From a bacterium (GTDB taxonomy: Bacteria > Desulfobacterota > GWC2-55-46): DNA of 6,551 nucleotides. Positions within the stretch are counted from its first letter, which is position 1. Every line of letters begins with the position of its first letter. Below, in pieces: positions 1 through 5,596 of the stretch. Location: assembly GCA_027310325.1 (NCBI GenBank), contig DAIDBB010000389.1, forward strand, positions 1-6,551. Direction: 5' to 3'. The notes under the pieces are model-generated. The model was not told the origin of the DNA, searched no databases, and saw only the letters and a list, made by a program, of their open reading frames with translations. The position numbers and the translations under genes were made by a program.

Positions 1-675
1 GACGCCGAGGCCGTAGACCACGCTCCTTTTGAAGTTTATGGATGAGGCCTCGGTAAAGTACTTGGTGGGGCAGCTTATCTCGCCTATCCTGAACCCGAGG
101 TATACGGCCTGCGCGAGCATCTGGTTGTCGAAGATGAAGTCGTCGGAGTTCTCCTCGAGCGGCAGGGTCTCGAGGACCTTCCGGGAGAAGGCCCTGTAGC
201 CGGTATGGTACTCCGAGACCTTTTCGCCGAGCATAAGGTTCTCGAAGAGGGTAAGGAACCTGTTCGATACATACTTATAAAGCGGCATCCCGCCCTTAAG
301 CGCGCCGGTGCCGAGGATGCGCGAGCCGAGGACGACGTCGAACTCGCCTGAGGCGACCATCGAGGCCAGGGCGGTTATGAGCCTGGGAGTATACTGGTAG
401 TCCGGGTGGACCATGACGACTATGTCGGCCCCGAGCCGCAGGGCCTCCCTGTAGCAGGTCTTCTGGTTGCCGCCGTAGCCCCTGTTCCTCGGGTGCACGA
501 CGATATTTTTTATGCCTATGGATTTACCCACCTCGACCGTCCCGTCCGAGCTGCAGTCGTCAACGAGCACCACGTCGTCCACGACGTCGAAGGGTATCTC
601 GTTATAGGTCTTGACGAGGGTCTTCTCGGCCTTGTAGGCCGGCAGCACCACCGCTATCTTTTTTCCGTGAAGCAT
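1..675 (-). CDS. Family 2 glycosyltransferase (polyprenyl-phosphate sugar synthase-like), C-terminus beyond window
   Basis: The open frame runs from ATG at 675 to the window edge, giving 225 residues with no stop. The codon just before the ATG is TAG, so this start is firm. The N-terminus has the GT-A nucleotide-binding pattern: IAVVLPAYKAEKTL (7-20) and VVLVDDCSSDGT (35-46, with the Asp pair at 39-40). NRGYGGNQ (64-71) follows, then HPDYQY (90-95), whose Asp sits where GT2 enzymes hold the metal/sugar-nucleotide, GSR (117-119) and EYHTGYRAF (155-163). This is the dolichol/undecaprenyl-phosphate glycosyltransferase style of GT2: a soluble or membrane-associated cytoplasmic enzyme moving a sugar from a nucleotide donor, often to a polyprenyl phosphate. 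Family members usually end soon after the SINFKRSVVYGLG segment reached here, so probably only a few dozen residues are missing. The substrate cannot be read from sequence. It is divergent from the GT-C/TPR gene at 1162, which may use its product (inference). Confidence 0.9.
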   Translation of the reverse strand, partial: MLHGKKIAVVLPAYKAEKTLVKTYNEIPFDVVDDVVLVDDCSSDGTVEVGKSIGIKNIVVHPRNRGYGGNQKTCYREALRLGADIVVMVHPDYQYTPRLITALASMVASGEFDVVLGSRILGTGALKGGMPLYKYVSNRFLTLFENLMLGEKVSEYHTGYRAFSRKVLETLPLEENSDDFIFDNQMLAQAVYLGFRIGEISCPTKYFTEASSINFKRSVVYGLGV

Positions 676-687
676 CTATTGGCCGCC

Positions 688-705
688 CTGGCGTGTTTAC
701 GCCAG
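688..705 (-). other. Stem-loop in the GT2 leader
   Basis: CTGGCGT and ACGCCAG form a perfect 7-bp stem around a 4-base loop. It lies between the predicted transcript start (about 706) and the ATG at 675, so it could cap the 5' end of the mRNA and stabilise it. There is no T-run, so it is not a convincing terminator. The GT2 ribosome binding site is weak (GGGCGG just upstream of the ATG). Confidence 0.4.
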
Positions 706-712
706 CCATGAA

Positions 713-740
713 AATATCACAATACCGGCCCCTTGTTCAA
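713..740 (-). promoter_or_regulatory. Candidate sigma-70 promoter of the GT2 gene
   Basis: On the minus strand TTGAAC (740-735) and GATATT (718-713) are separated by 16 bases, and a TG one base upstream of the -10 gives an extended -10. The predicted transcript start is near 706, leaving a leader of about 30 bases. The -10 is only a 4/6 match, so this is a moderate call. Confidence 0.45.
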
Positions 741-767
741 GACGGATGAATTGGAGCCCGCCGCAAT

Positions 768-787
768 CCCGCCCTTTTAAGGGCGGG
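768..787. repeat. Near-perfect palindrome CCCGCCCTT/AAGGGCGGG, copy 1
   Basis: Two 9-base arms are separated by 2 bases. The same arms recur at 1030-1048, and both copies are followed shortly by ACAAATG. It sits upstream of the predicted GT2 promoter. It could be a protein-binding palindrome or one end of a small degenerate element; no coding function is seen. Confidence 0.6.
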
Positions 788-1027
788 TCAAGGGCAATAC
801 AAATGGGACTTAAGTCACATCTTCCTTTCCGCGGAAATGGTAAGATGGAGAACTGACTCCGTAAATACAGCCCCGGAACGCCTCCTGTATGCGCCAAAAA
901 GCCCAAAGGCGCGAAGCTTAAATAAAGGGATTTTGCCGTTGTCCCCCCCGCCCATGCCCTCTCTTCCAAAAAAAGAGGGGCCGGCATGGGGCCGCGCCAG
1001 GGGGCGAATTGAATGGGAGCCCGTTCT

Positions 1028-1050
1028 TACCCGCCCTTTAAGGGCGGGTA
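1028..1050. repeat. Near-perfect palindrome CCCGCCCTT/AAGGGCGGG, copy 2
   Basis: The arms extend to 11 bases (TACCCGCCCTT and AAGGGCGGGTA) around a single T. It is the second copy of the palindrome at 768-787, about 260 bases away, and is again followed by ACAAATG. Confidence 0.6.
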
Positions 1051-1071
1051 CAAATGACCATTCATTACCAT

Positions 1072-1105
1072 GAAGAGTCTCCGCCATAAATGGCGGAGAC
1101 TCTTC
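1072..1105. repeat. Long perfect hairpin next to the GT-C/TPR promoter
   Basis: A 16-bp perfect stem (arm GAAGAGTCTCCGCCAT) encloses AA. It ends three bases before the -35 of the plus-strand promoter. There is no T-run on either side, so it is not a classic intrinsic terminator. It may insulate the divergent promoters, act as an operator, or be a REP-like repeat. It shares the GAAG...CTTCCA ends with the hairpin at 5477-5508. Confidence 0.6.
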
Positions 1106-1107
1106 CA

Positions 1108-1136
1108 TTGCCAAAAATGCCCTGAGCTGGCATAAT
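1108..1136 (+). promoter_or_regulatory. Sigma-70 promoter of the GT-C/TPR gene
   Basis: TTGCCA (1108-1113), a 17-base spacer and CATAAT (1131-1136) give 5/6 matches in both boxes. Transcription should start near 1143, leaving a leader of about 19 bases before the TTG start at 1162, with GGAG at 1151-1154 inside it. Confidence 0.65.
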
Positions 1137-1161
1137 CTCAGTAATTATCCGGAGCGTCCTT

Positions 1162-2919
1162 TTGAACGGACTCATATTCAAGAAGAAATCCCCGCTTGCC
1201 GGGCTCGCCGTGCCTCTCGCGGCCGCGGTCACGCTGGCCGTCTACCTCCGGAGCCTCTGGAGCGGGTTCGTTAACTACGACGACCTCGGCTACGTCGTCG
1301 AGAACCCGTTCATACGCACCCTCGACAAAAACTTCATAAAATGGGCCTTCACGCGGGAGCACATGGGCAACTGGCACCCGCTCACCATGGTCTCCTACGC
1401 GGTCGATTTCAGGTTCTGGGGGCTCAACCCCGCGGGCTATCACCTGACGAACATAGTCTTGCACGCGGTGAACACCTTCCTTGTAGGGACGCTTGCCACG
1501 CGGCTCTACGGGATGGCGTCGTTTGAGAGGGAGAGGGACTTCTACCCGGGGATACTTACCGGCCTCGTGGCGGCGCTCCTCTTCGGGCTCCACCCAATAC
1601 ACGTGGAGTCCGTCGCCTGGGTCTCGGAGAGAAAGGACGTGCTCTCCGGCCTTTTCTTCATGCTTTCCATACTCGCCTACGTGAAGTACGCTGACCCGGG
1701 CTGGAGGAGGGGCAGCGGCGTCTACTACGCGCTCTCGCTCGTCCTCTTCATCCTTGCCCTCATGAGCAAGCCCATGGCGGTAACGCTCCCCGCGGTCCTT
1801 CTCCTGCTCGACTTCTACCCGCTCGATAGACTCAAGGGCGTCTGGCGCGCGCTCTACGAGAAGGTCCCGTTCTTCGCCTTGAGCGCCGCCTCGGTCTTTC
1901 TTACCGTCTGGGCGCAGGCGAAGGGAAGGGCCCTCCTTACGCACTACCCGCTTACGGAAAGATTGGCGGTAGCGGTCAGGGCCTACGCCTTCTACATTTA
2001 CAAGACGGCCCTTCCGGTAAACCTCATCCCCTATTACCCGAGGCCCGTTCATCCCTTTGATTACGTATTTATACTCTCGCTCGCGGCCTTTGCGGCCGTT
2101 ACCCTCTGGTGCCTGGTGGCCCTCGTGCCGGGGAGGAAAAAGATTTATACGGCCGTCTGGCTCTACTACATCGTGACGCTCCTCCCGGTAGTGGGCATCG
2201 TGCAGGCGGGCTACCAGATGGCGGCAAACAGGTACATGTATATACCGTCGATCGGGCCCTTCATACTCATAGGCTCTTTCGTCGGTTACCTTTCGAGCAG
2301 GTTCGCCGAGAGCAGGGCCATAGTGGCGGTCTCGGTCGCGGCGGCGCTCGTCCTCGGGCTCCTCACTTTCAGGCAGGAACGGTTCTGGAAGGACTCCATC
2401 TCGCTCTGGTCGCGCGAGCTGAAGTACAAGCCCGTGACTTTGGCGTACACGGGGCGCGGGTACGCGTATTACCAGGAGGGCAGGTACGCCGAGGCTATTG
2501 AAGACTATACCGTGGTGATAGAGGGGACGAAGGGCAGGAAGACCGACGATATCGAGCTCGACGAGGTATACAACAAGCGGGGGCTCGCATATGAAAAGAG
2601 GGGCGAGCTCAAGCAGGCGATAGCGGACTTCGGCGACGCGGTGAGGCTCAACCCCAAAAACGCGCGGGCGCTGAATAACCGCGGGAACGCGTACAGGAAG
2701 GCCGGGAGCTTCGACCTGGCCGTCTCGGACCTTAACGCCGCCGTTGCCCTCGAGCCCGGAAACGCGGCCATATACTTTAACCTGGGCCTCGCCGAGGACG
2801 CCGCCGGAGACCGTGCCGCGGCCCTTGAAAGCATAAGGAAGGCCGCCATAATGGGGCTTCCAGCGGCCCGGGAGTTCCTCAAAAATCCCCCGCCCCCCCC
2901 GCCTCCCGGCGAAAAATAA
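1162..2919 (+). CDS. TMTC-like membrane glycosyltransferase with C-terminal TPR repeats
   Basis: This 585-residue protein has about ten hydrophobic membrane segments over residues 11-405, then four TPR units (about 427-460, 468-501, 502-535, 536-569) and a Pro-rich tail (576-582). The first loop carries FVNYDD (36-41), an acidic pair placed like the catalytic Asp/Glu of GT-C enzymes. It also has NWHPLTMVSYAVDFRFWG (70-87), HPIHVESVAWVSERKD (144-159) and NRYMYIPSIG (356-365), all characteristic of TMTC-type proteins. Eukaryotic TMTCs O-mannosylate proteins from a dolichol-phosphate donor. In bacteria the role is mostly unproven, so protein glycosylation at the periplasmic face is an inference. 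The start is TTG with GGAG seven bases upstream; the first in-frame ATG (codon 68) would delete the acidic loop. The divergent GT2 gene may supply the lipid-linked sugar. Alternative: a different GT-C enzyme with a TPR scaffold. Confidence 0.88.
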   Translation: MNGLIFKKKSPLAGLAVPLAAAVTLAVYLRSLWSGFVNYDDLGYVVENPFIRTLDKNFIKWAFTREHMGNWHPLTMVSYAVDFRFWGLNPAGYHLTNIVLHAVNTFLVGTLATRLYGMASFERERDFYPGILTGLVAALLFGLHPIHVESVAWVSERKDVLSGLFFMLSILAYVKYADPGWRRGSGVYYALSLVLFILALMSKPMAVTLPAVLLLLDFYPLDRLKGVWRALYEKVPFFALSAASVFLTVWAQAKGRALLTHYPLTERLAVAVRAYAFYIYKTALPVNLIPYYPRPVHPFDYVFILSLAAFAAVTLWCLVALVPGRKKIYTAVWLYYIVTLLPVVGIVQAGYQMAANRYMYIPSIGPFILIGSFVGYLSSRFAESRAIVAVSVAAALVLGLLTFRQERFWKDSISLWSRELKYKPVTLAYTGRGYAYYQEGRYAEAIEDYTVVIEGTKGRKTDDIELDEVYNKRGLAYEKRGELKQAIADFGDAVRLNPKNARALNNRGNAYRKAGSFDLAVSDLNAAVALEPGNAAIYFNLGLAEDAAGDRAAALESIRKAAIMGLPAAREFLKNPPPPPPPGEK

Positions 2920-3069
2920 TCCTTATTTTCCCGCGCCGCTCCGGCGTTCCGGACCGCGCACCGCGCCTGCCAACAAATGCTTTCGGGAGGCGTGACTGCC
3001 GGGGGTTAACGGTAGAAATGAATACCCGCCAAAGCTTCTTTTTCTTCAAGCAAAAAGACTCGTTGAAAC

Positions 3070-3104
3070 AAAAACGCCCACTGAACCGAATCAATGGGCG
3101 TTTT
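3070..3104. terminator. Bidirectional intrinsic terminator between convergent genes
   Basis: AAAACGCCCA and TGGGCGTTTT form a 10-bp stem, continued inside by TGA/TCA. Read on the minus strand, the stem is followed by TTTTTGTTT about 25 bases past the PEP-CTERM stop, a good terminator. Read on the plus strand it ends in TTTTG and could also stop the GT-C/TPR transcript, whose stop lies 150 bases upstream. A small GC hairpin, CGCCG/CGGCG, at 2934-2946 lies nearer that stop but lacks a T-run. Confidence 0.8.
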
Positions 3105-3128
3105 GTCATTGAACTCATATTTTAAAAA

Positions 3129-3929
3129 TTACATCTTCCTGAACCGCCTCATCGCAACAAGCCCCGTCATCCCCGAGCCGAGAAGGAGGAGCGTTGAGGG
3201 CTCCGGTACAGGGGCGCCACCCACGCCGATCGGGGCCCCACCGACGGTTATGCCATCGAACGCAAGCCCGGAGTTGTAAGCACCGTCCAGCCAGTTAACA
3301 ACCCCGAACTGCAAGCTGTAGTTGCCGGCGGACGCTATCGTGTAGGCGGAATCGACCCAGCCCGAATAGCCGCAGCCGGTGTTGAAACATAAGCCGGAGT
3401 CCGCGCCCAGCGGCGACCAGGCCGGCCCTCCCGGGGTAATGTTCACTACAGAAGGCGTTATCGTGGCCGCTATCGCAGGCATGCCGAACCCCGGGACGCT
3501 ATTGCCCAAAGGCGTGGTACGCGCGGTGAAAAGCAGCGCTACCGTACTATTTGATGAGTCGAGCAGCTTCGCCCAGGCGTAGTCGGCAAACCCGGACCCG
3601 TCTGATGTTACGTAATTGAACTTGAAATCGAGCGTCTGTCCCGCGCCCGCCGAGAAGAGCGTGGACTGCAATGTCGACCCGTTGATTTCGCTGCCCAACC
3701 CCAACCCCAAGCCCGCGGCTATACTGCCGTCTGTGGAAACCCAGCCATACTGGGTCCCGCCGCCGGGCGCGAGCGTCACAACGCCATCGGCACCCGCCGT
3801 TCCGCAGTTCCCTGTGCAGGTCCAGCCGGCTGGAATCCCGGCGTCAAACTCTTGCGCCGATGCCCGGGCGGTGAAGAAGAAAACCGATGCTAGCACCGGG
3901 GGTGCCAATACGAATAACAATCTTTTCAT
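3129..3929 (-). CDS. Secreted PEP-CTERM sorting-domain protein
   Basis: This 266-residue exported protein has a signal peptide (K2-R3, hydrophobic to F19, probable cleavage ASA/QE at 25-26). It ends in a textbook PEP-CTERM tail: VPEPST (241-246), a hydrophobic helix, then RRFRKM. Such tails are recognised by an exosortase at the inner membrane, which removes them as the protein is exported; many of these proteins end up in exopolysaccharide matrix or on the surface. The middle is Gly/Ser/Thr-rich and probably beta-sandwich. Notable segments are WTCTGNCG (37-44), FADYAWAKLL (114-123) and LAFDGITVGG (222-231). Four cysteines form two close pairs (38/42 and 181/186) and could make disulfides. 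The ATG at 3929 is chosen because AGGAGG lies five bases upstream; an in-frame GTG at 3935 overlaps that site. The ligand is unknown, and no exosortase is in the window. Confidence 0.93.
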   Translation of the reverse strand: MKRLLFVLAPPVLASVFFFTARASAQEFDAGIPAGWTCTGNCGTAGADGVVTLAPGGGTQYGWVSTDGSIAAGLGLGLGSEINGSTLQSTLFSAGAGQTLDFKFNYVTSDGSGFADYAWAKLLDSSNSTVALLFTARTTPLGNSVPGFGMPAIAATITPSVVNITPGGPAWSPLGADSGLCFNTGCGYSGWVDSAYTIASAGNYSLQFGVVNWLDGAYNSGLAFDGITVGGAPIGVGGAPVPEPSTLLLLGSGMTGLVAMRRFRKM

Positions 3930-3934
3930 ATACA

Positions 3935-3940
3935 CCTCCT
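3935..3940 (-). promoter_or_regulatory. Ribosome binding site of the PEP-CTERM gene
   Basis: A perfect AGGAGG, five bases before ATG 3929, fixes that ATG as the start over the GTG six bases further upstream. Confidence 0.85.
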
Positions 3941-4046
3941 TTTTCAGTTTTTTTTAAATTGAGTTAAACTGCCAGGATCATCCGTTCTTCTAAGTTAAGG
4001 TTTGTAATGATTGGAACGAATTGCCGATTGCTGCTGTAATATTTAT

Positions 4047-4062
4047 TGCAATATTCATGCCT
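4047..4062 (-). promoter_or_regulatory. Sigma-54 (RpoN) promoter of the PEP-CTERM gene
   Basis: The minus strand reads AGGCATGAATATTGCA. This fits the sigma-54 consensus TGGCAYR-N4-TTGCW at all but the first base, with the invariant GG (4061-4060) and GC (4049-4048) at the obligatory 10-base spacing. Transcription should start near 4036, giving a leader of about 107 bases to the strong ribosome binding site. RpoN together with the PrsK/PrsR two-component system is known to control PEP-CTERM genes in other bacteria, so the site fits the gene it precedes. Confidence 0.75.
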
Positions 4063-4112
4063 TTTTTTCGGCTATTACGTAACAGGTTGATTTTTCTAAA
4101 TATTCTAAGAGA

Positions 4113-4140
4113 TCGTTTTCCCGTCGTTCTCAAAAAACGA
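4113..4140. promoter_or_regulatory. Inverted repeat, possible enhancer-binding site (proximal)
   Basis: TCGTTTT and AAAACGA arms of 7 bases flank 14 bases, centred about 90 bp upstream of the predicted sigma-54 start. This is a usual position for an NtrC-family activator site. The arms are A/T-rich and short, so chance is possible. Confidence 0.3.
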
Positions 4141-4153
4141 AAAAATATTTGAC

Positions 4154-4179
4154 AACGCATTTTCAATCGAAAGCGCGTT
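4154..4179. promoter_or_regulatory. Inverted repeat, possible upstream activator site for the sigma-54 promoter
   Basis: AACGCATTTTC and GAAAGCGCGTT are 11-base arms (9 of 11 complementary) around AATC. The centre is about 130 bp upstream of the predicted sigma-54 start. Sigma-54 promoters need a bound activator, and dyads at this distance are typical of PrsR/NtrC-type sites. The identity of the protein is inference. Confidence 0.4.
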
Positions 4180-4287
4180 ATTTGAAAAAAACCAAATAAA
4201 AACGCATCATTTATGTCATGTTCTCGAATGTAAAAGAAATGAACGCCTTTTGGAATGTTTTACAGCCCTCTTATATGTTTCTTTGCG

Positions 4288-4395
4288 GGTCCGGGGTCGT
4301 CCCCGGACCTGATATTTCGCGTCGGCAACCCTGTCAAAAGGGCGTCCGTTTTTTACGCAAGCGAACCGACGGGCGGGTCGCGAATTCCGGACCCC
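4288..4395. repeat. Dispersed intergenic repeat, copy 1
   Basis: The first part is a perfect hairpin (GGTCCGGGG, loop TCGT, CCCCGGACC; 4288-4309). From 4295 the sequence aligns end to end with 5841-5941, both about 101 bases, anchored on shared ATTTCG, GTCAAAA, TTTTTT, GACGGG and CCGGACCC. A shortened relative lies at 4467-4510. Between this copy and the PEP-CTERM gene (3936-4287) the DNA is AT-rich and holds only the regulatory sites listed. Confidence 0.55.
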
Positions 4396-4402
4396 GTGAA
4401 AG

Positions 4403-4445
4403 AAAAAAATACCCCCCACCCTTTACAGGGGGGAGAAAGGGGGGT
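4403..4445 (-). terminator. Intrinsic terminator of the HAF-repeat gene, overlapping its stop codon
   Basis: ACCCCCC (4411-4417) pairs with GGGGGGT (4439-4445), or alternatively CCCTTT (4419-4424) with AAAGGG (4436-4441). On the minus strand the hairpin is followed by TATTTTTTT. The stop codon of the HAF gene (4423-4425) falls in the hairpin loop. Confidence 0.65.
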
Positions 4446-5436
4446 GATGGTTTATCGCGGGACCGGGGTTGTACCCTGTAAACGAACCGACGGTCCGCGG
4501 ACCCGGACCCGCCGGGAGTCGGGAGACGGCGCCTTTATAGGTCGGGTCCCCCGGCTGAGCGGTCGCTATAAAGCCGTGAAACCCGGCGCCGTCCACGTAG
4601 TATCCGACGATATTGCCGAAATTGTCGATGCCAACGGCAAAAGTGCCGCCTGTCGCGGACGGCTCATCCAGGGTAATGTACGTGGAGCCGTTGTATATGA
4701 AGCCGTGATACCCAGCGTCATCGATGTAGTCTCCCACGACGTTGCCGGAATCGTTGATGCCGTAGGCCGCGGTCGTGAATATCGCGGGCGCATCGCCTAT
4801 GGCATTCGGATCATCCAGGGTAGTATACGTGGAGCCGTCGTATATGAAGCCGTGGGTCCCTCCGGCGTCATTGTAGGACCCCGCGACTTTGCCGGAATTG
4901 TTGACGCCAACGGCAAAAGTGCCGCCCGTCGCCGACGGAACGTCCAGGGTGGTAAACATGGAGCCGTTGTATATGAAGCCGTGAAACCCGCCAATGTCCG
5001 AGTAGACCCCCGCGACGTTGCCGGAATTGCTGATTCCAAAGGCGGCGGTCCCGGCCGCGAACGGTTCGTCCAGGTCGGCGTACGTGGAGCCGTTGAATAT
5101 GAAGCCGTGGCCACGGCGCCATCCGTCAGTGTAGAATCCCGCGACGTTGCCCGCGCCGTTGATGCCGCGCGCGTTAGTGCCGCCCGCCGCGGACGGTTCA
5201 TCAAGGGTAATATACGTGGAGCCGTTGAATATGAAGCCGTGGTTCCCGGCGCCGTCCTTGTAGGTCCCCACGACGTTGCCGGAATCGTTGATGCCATAGG
5301 CGGCGGTCCCGGCCGTAGCGGACGGATCGTTCAGGGTAGTAAAGCTGTACGCATACGCATCCGTTCGGGACCCGGGGCGCAGGACGCATACGGACGCCAA
5401 AGAAAGGACAAGCATGAGGGCCCTCTGACTGTTCAT
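4423..5436 (-). CDS. Secreted HAF-repeat protein with an atypical C-terminal tail
   Basis: This 337-residue protein has a signal peptide (probable cleavage AYA/Y at 29-30) followed by six repeats of 42-49 residues over 30-293. Each unit reads roughly S-T-Y-x-T-L-D-x-P-x-A, then GINDSGNVVGxY, then HGFIYNG. This is the extracellular 'HAF' repeat, which probably folds as beta-propeller or beta-solenoid blades; the biochemical role of such proteins is generally unknown. Unit 5 is the longest, with an insertion at its 'AIGDAPAIF' segment. The start is ATG with AGGGG about six bases upstream. After the last HGFIATA the final 44 residues are Pro/Gly-rich, match no repeat and show no PEP-CTERM, LPXTG or membrane anchor. 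Their DNA contains a dispersed repeat, and the stop is inside a terminator. Other frames there show no hidden sorting signal. The long plus-strand frame opposite is an antisense shadow. Confidence 0.9.
   Translation of the reverse strand: MNSQRALMLVLSLASVCVLRPGSRTDAYAYSFTTLNDPSATAGTAAYGINDSGNVVGTYKDGAGNHGFIFNGSTYITLDEPSAAGGTNARGINGAGNVAGFYTDGWRRGHGFIFNGSTYADLDEPFAAGTAAFGISNSGNVAGVYSDIGGFHGFIYNGSMFTTLDVPSATGGTFAVGVNNSGKVAGSYNDAGGTHGFIYDGSTYTTLDDPNAIGDAPAIFTTAAYGINDSGNVVGDYIDDAGYHGFIYNGSTYITLDEPSATGGTFAVGIDNFGNIVGYYVDGAGFHGFIATAQPGDPTYKGAVSRLPAGPGPRTVGSFTGYNPGPAINHHPPFSPL
4467..4510. repeat. Dispersed repeat, short copy 3, inside the 3' end of the HAF gene
   Basis: Shares GGTTGT..CCC at one end and GTAAACG-ACxGACGG...CCCGGACCC at the other with copies 1 and 2, and lacks about 57 central bases. 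It includes the small palindrome GGTCCGCGGACC. It encodes part of the non-repeat tail of the HAF protein. Confidence 0.45.
4558..5349 (-). repeat. Six tandem coding repeats of about 130 bp (HAF units)
   Basis: The units stay alike at the DNA level, not only as protein. On the plus strand, GGAGCCGTTGTATATGAAGC or a one-to-two-base variant recurs near 4686, 4829, 4959, 5082 and 5216. Spacing is 123-143 bases. Such similarity suggests expansion by recombination and possible copy-number variation. Confidence 0.85.
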
Positions 5437-5476
5437 ATTTTCCCCTTAGATCAATTAAGGTCAATGGAATTCAATT

Positions 5477-5573
5477 GAAGCTCCCCGCTGCTTGCAGCGG
5501 GGAGCTTCCAAATGTAAGGTAACTATTTCTATTCGCTCGCTGATCCCGCAGCAATCTGCGGGAATGCGCTCGC
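5477..5573. repeat. Paired palindromes (REP/BIME-like) in the HAF gene leader
   Basis: Hairpin 1 (5477-5508) is a perfect 15-bp stem, arm GAAGCTCCCCGCTGC, loop TT. Hairpin 2 (5544-5563) is an 8-bp stem, TCCCGCAG/CTGCGGGA, loop CAAT, flanked on both sides by CGCTCGC (5534-5540 and 5567-5573). Two different palindromes about 35 bases apart with flanking direct repeats resemble REP/BIME elements mobilised by REP-associated tyrosine transposases. No transposase is present here. They lie between the predicted promoter and the HAF start, so they would be transcribed. Confidence 0.6.
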
Positions 5574-5596
5574 GATGCATTTTCATCCCCGTAGAA

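Larger units (their letters stand above)
741..1071. other. Intergenic stretch between divergent genes, no credible gene
   Basis: This stretch holds only structure. It contains two copies of the CCCGCCCTT palindrome (768-787 and 1028-1050), a perfect 10-bp palindrome GACTTAAGTC (807-816), and an imperfect hairpin at 951-990 whose outer arms are CCCATGCC and GGCATGGG around an A-rich loop. Short open frames run through it on both strands, but they have no recognisable domains, no good ribosome binding sites, and overlap one another. It looks like accumulated palindromic intergenic repeats rather than a lost gene. Confidence 0.5.

Noticed and set aside
951..990. Hairpin with A-rich loop considered as a terminator
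   Set aside because: The A-run is in the loop, not after the stem, and no gene ends nearby on either strand.
1138..2052. Minus-strand open frame of 304 codons
   Set aside because: Antisense shadow of the GT-C/TPR gene; composition is Arg/Glu-rich as expected from reversed GC-rich codons, with no recognisable domain.
3930..3935. GTG start two codons upstream for the PEP-CTERM protein
   Set aside because: The GTG overlaps the AGGAGG ribosome binding site, which is ideally spaced for the ATG at 3929.
4149..4154. Perfect TTGACA on the plus strand
   Set aside because: No acceptable -10 at 15-19 bases (GC-rich there) and no plus-strand gene downstream; probably chance in AT-rich DNA.
4558..5349. 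Regularly spaced repeats considered as a CRISPR-like array
   Set aside because: Period of about 130 bp, repeats and 'spacers' are all in one open frame and match HAF protein units; no cas genes.
4255..5478. Long plus-strand open frame of 407 codons opposite the HAF gene
   Set aside because: It is antisense to a gene with a signal peptide, ribosome binding site and known repeats. Its apparent repeats are just the complement of the HAF units; it has no domain or start signal of its own.
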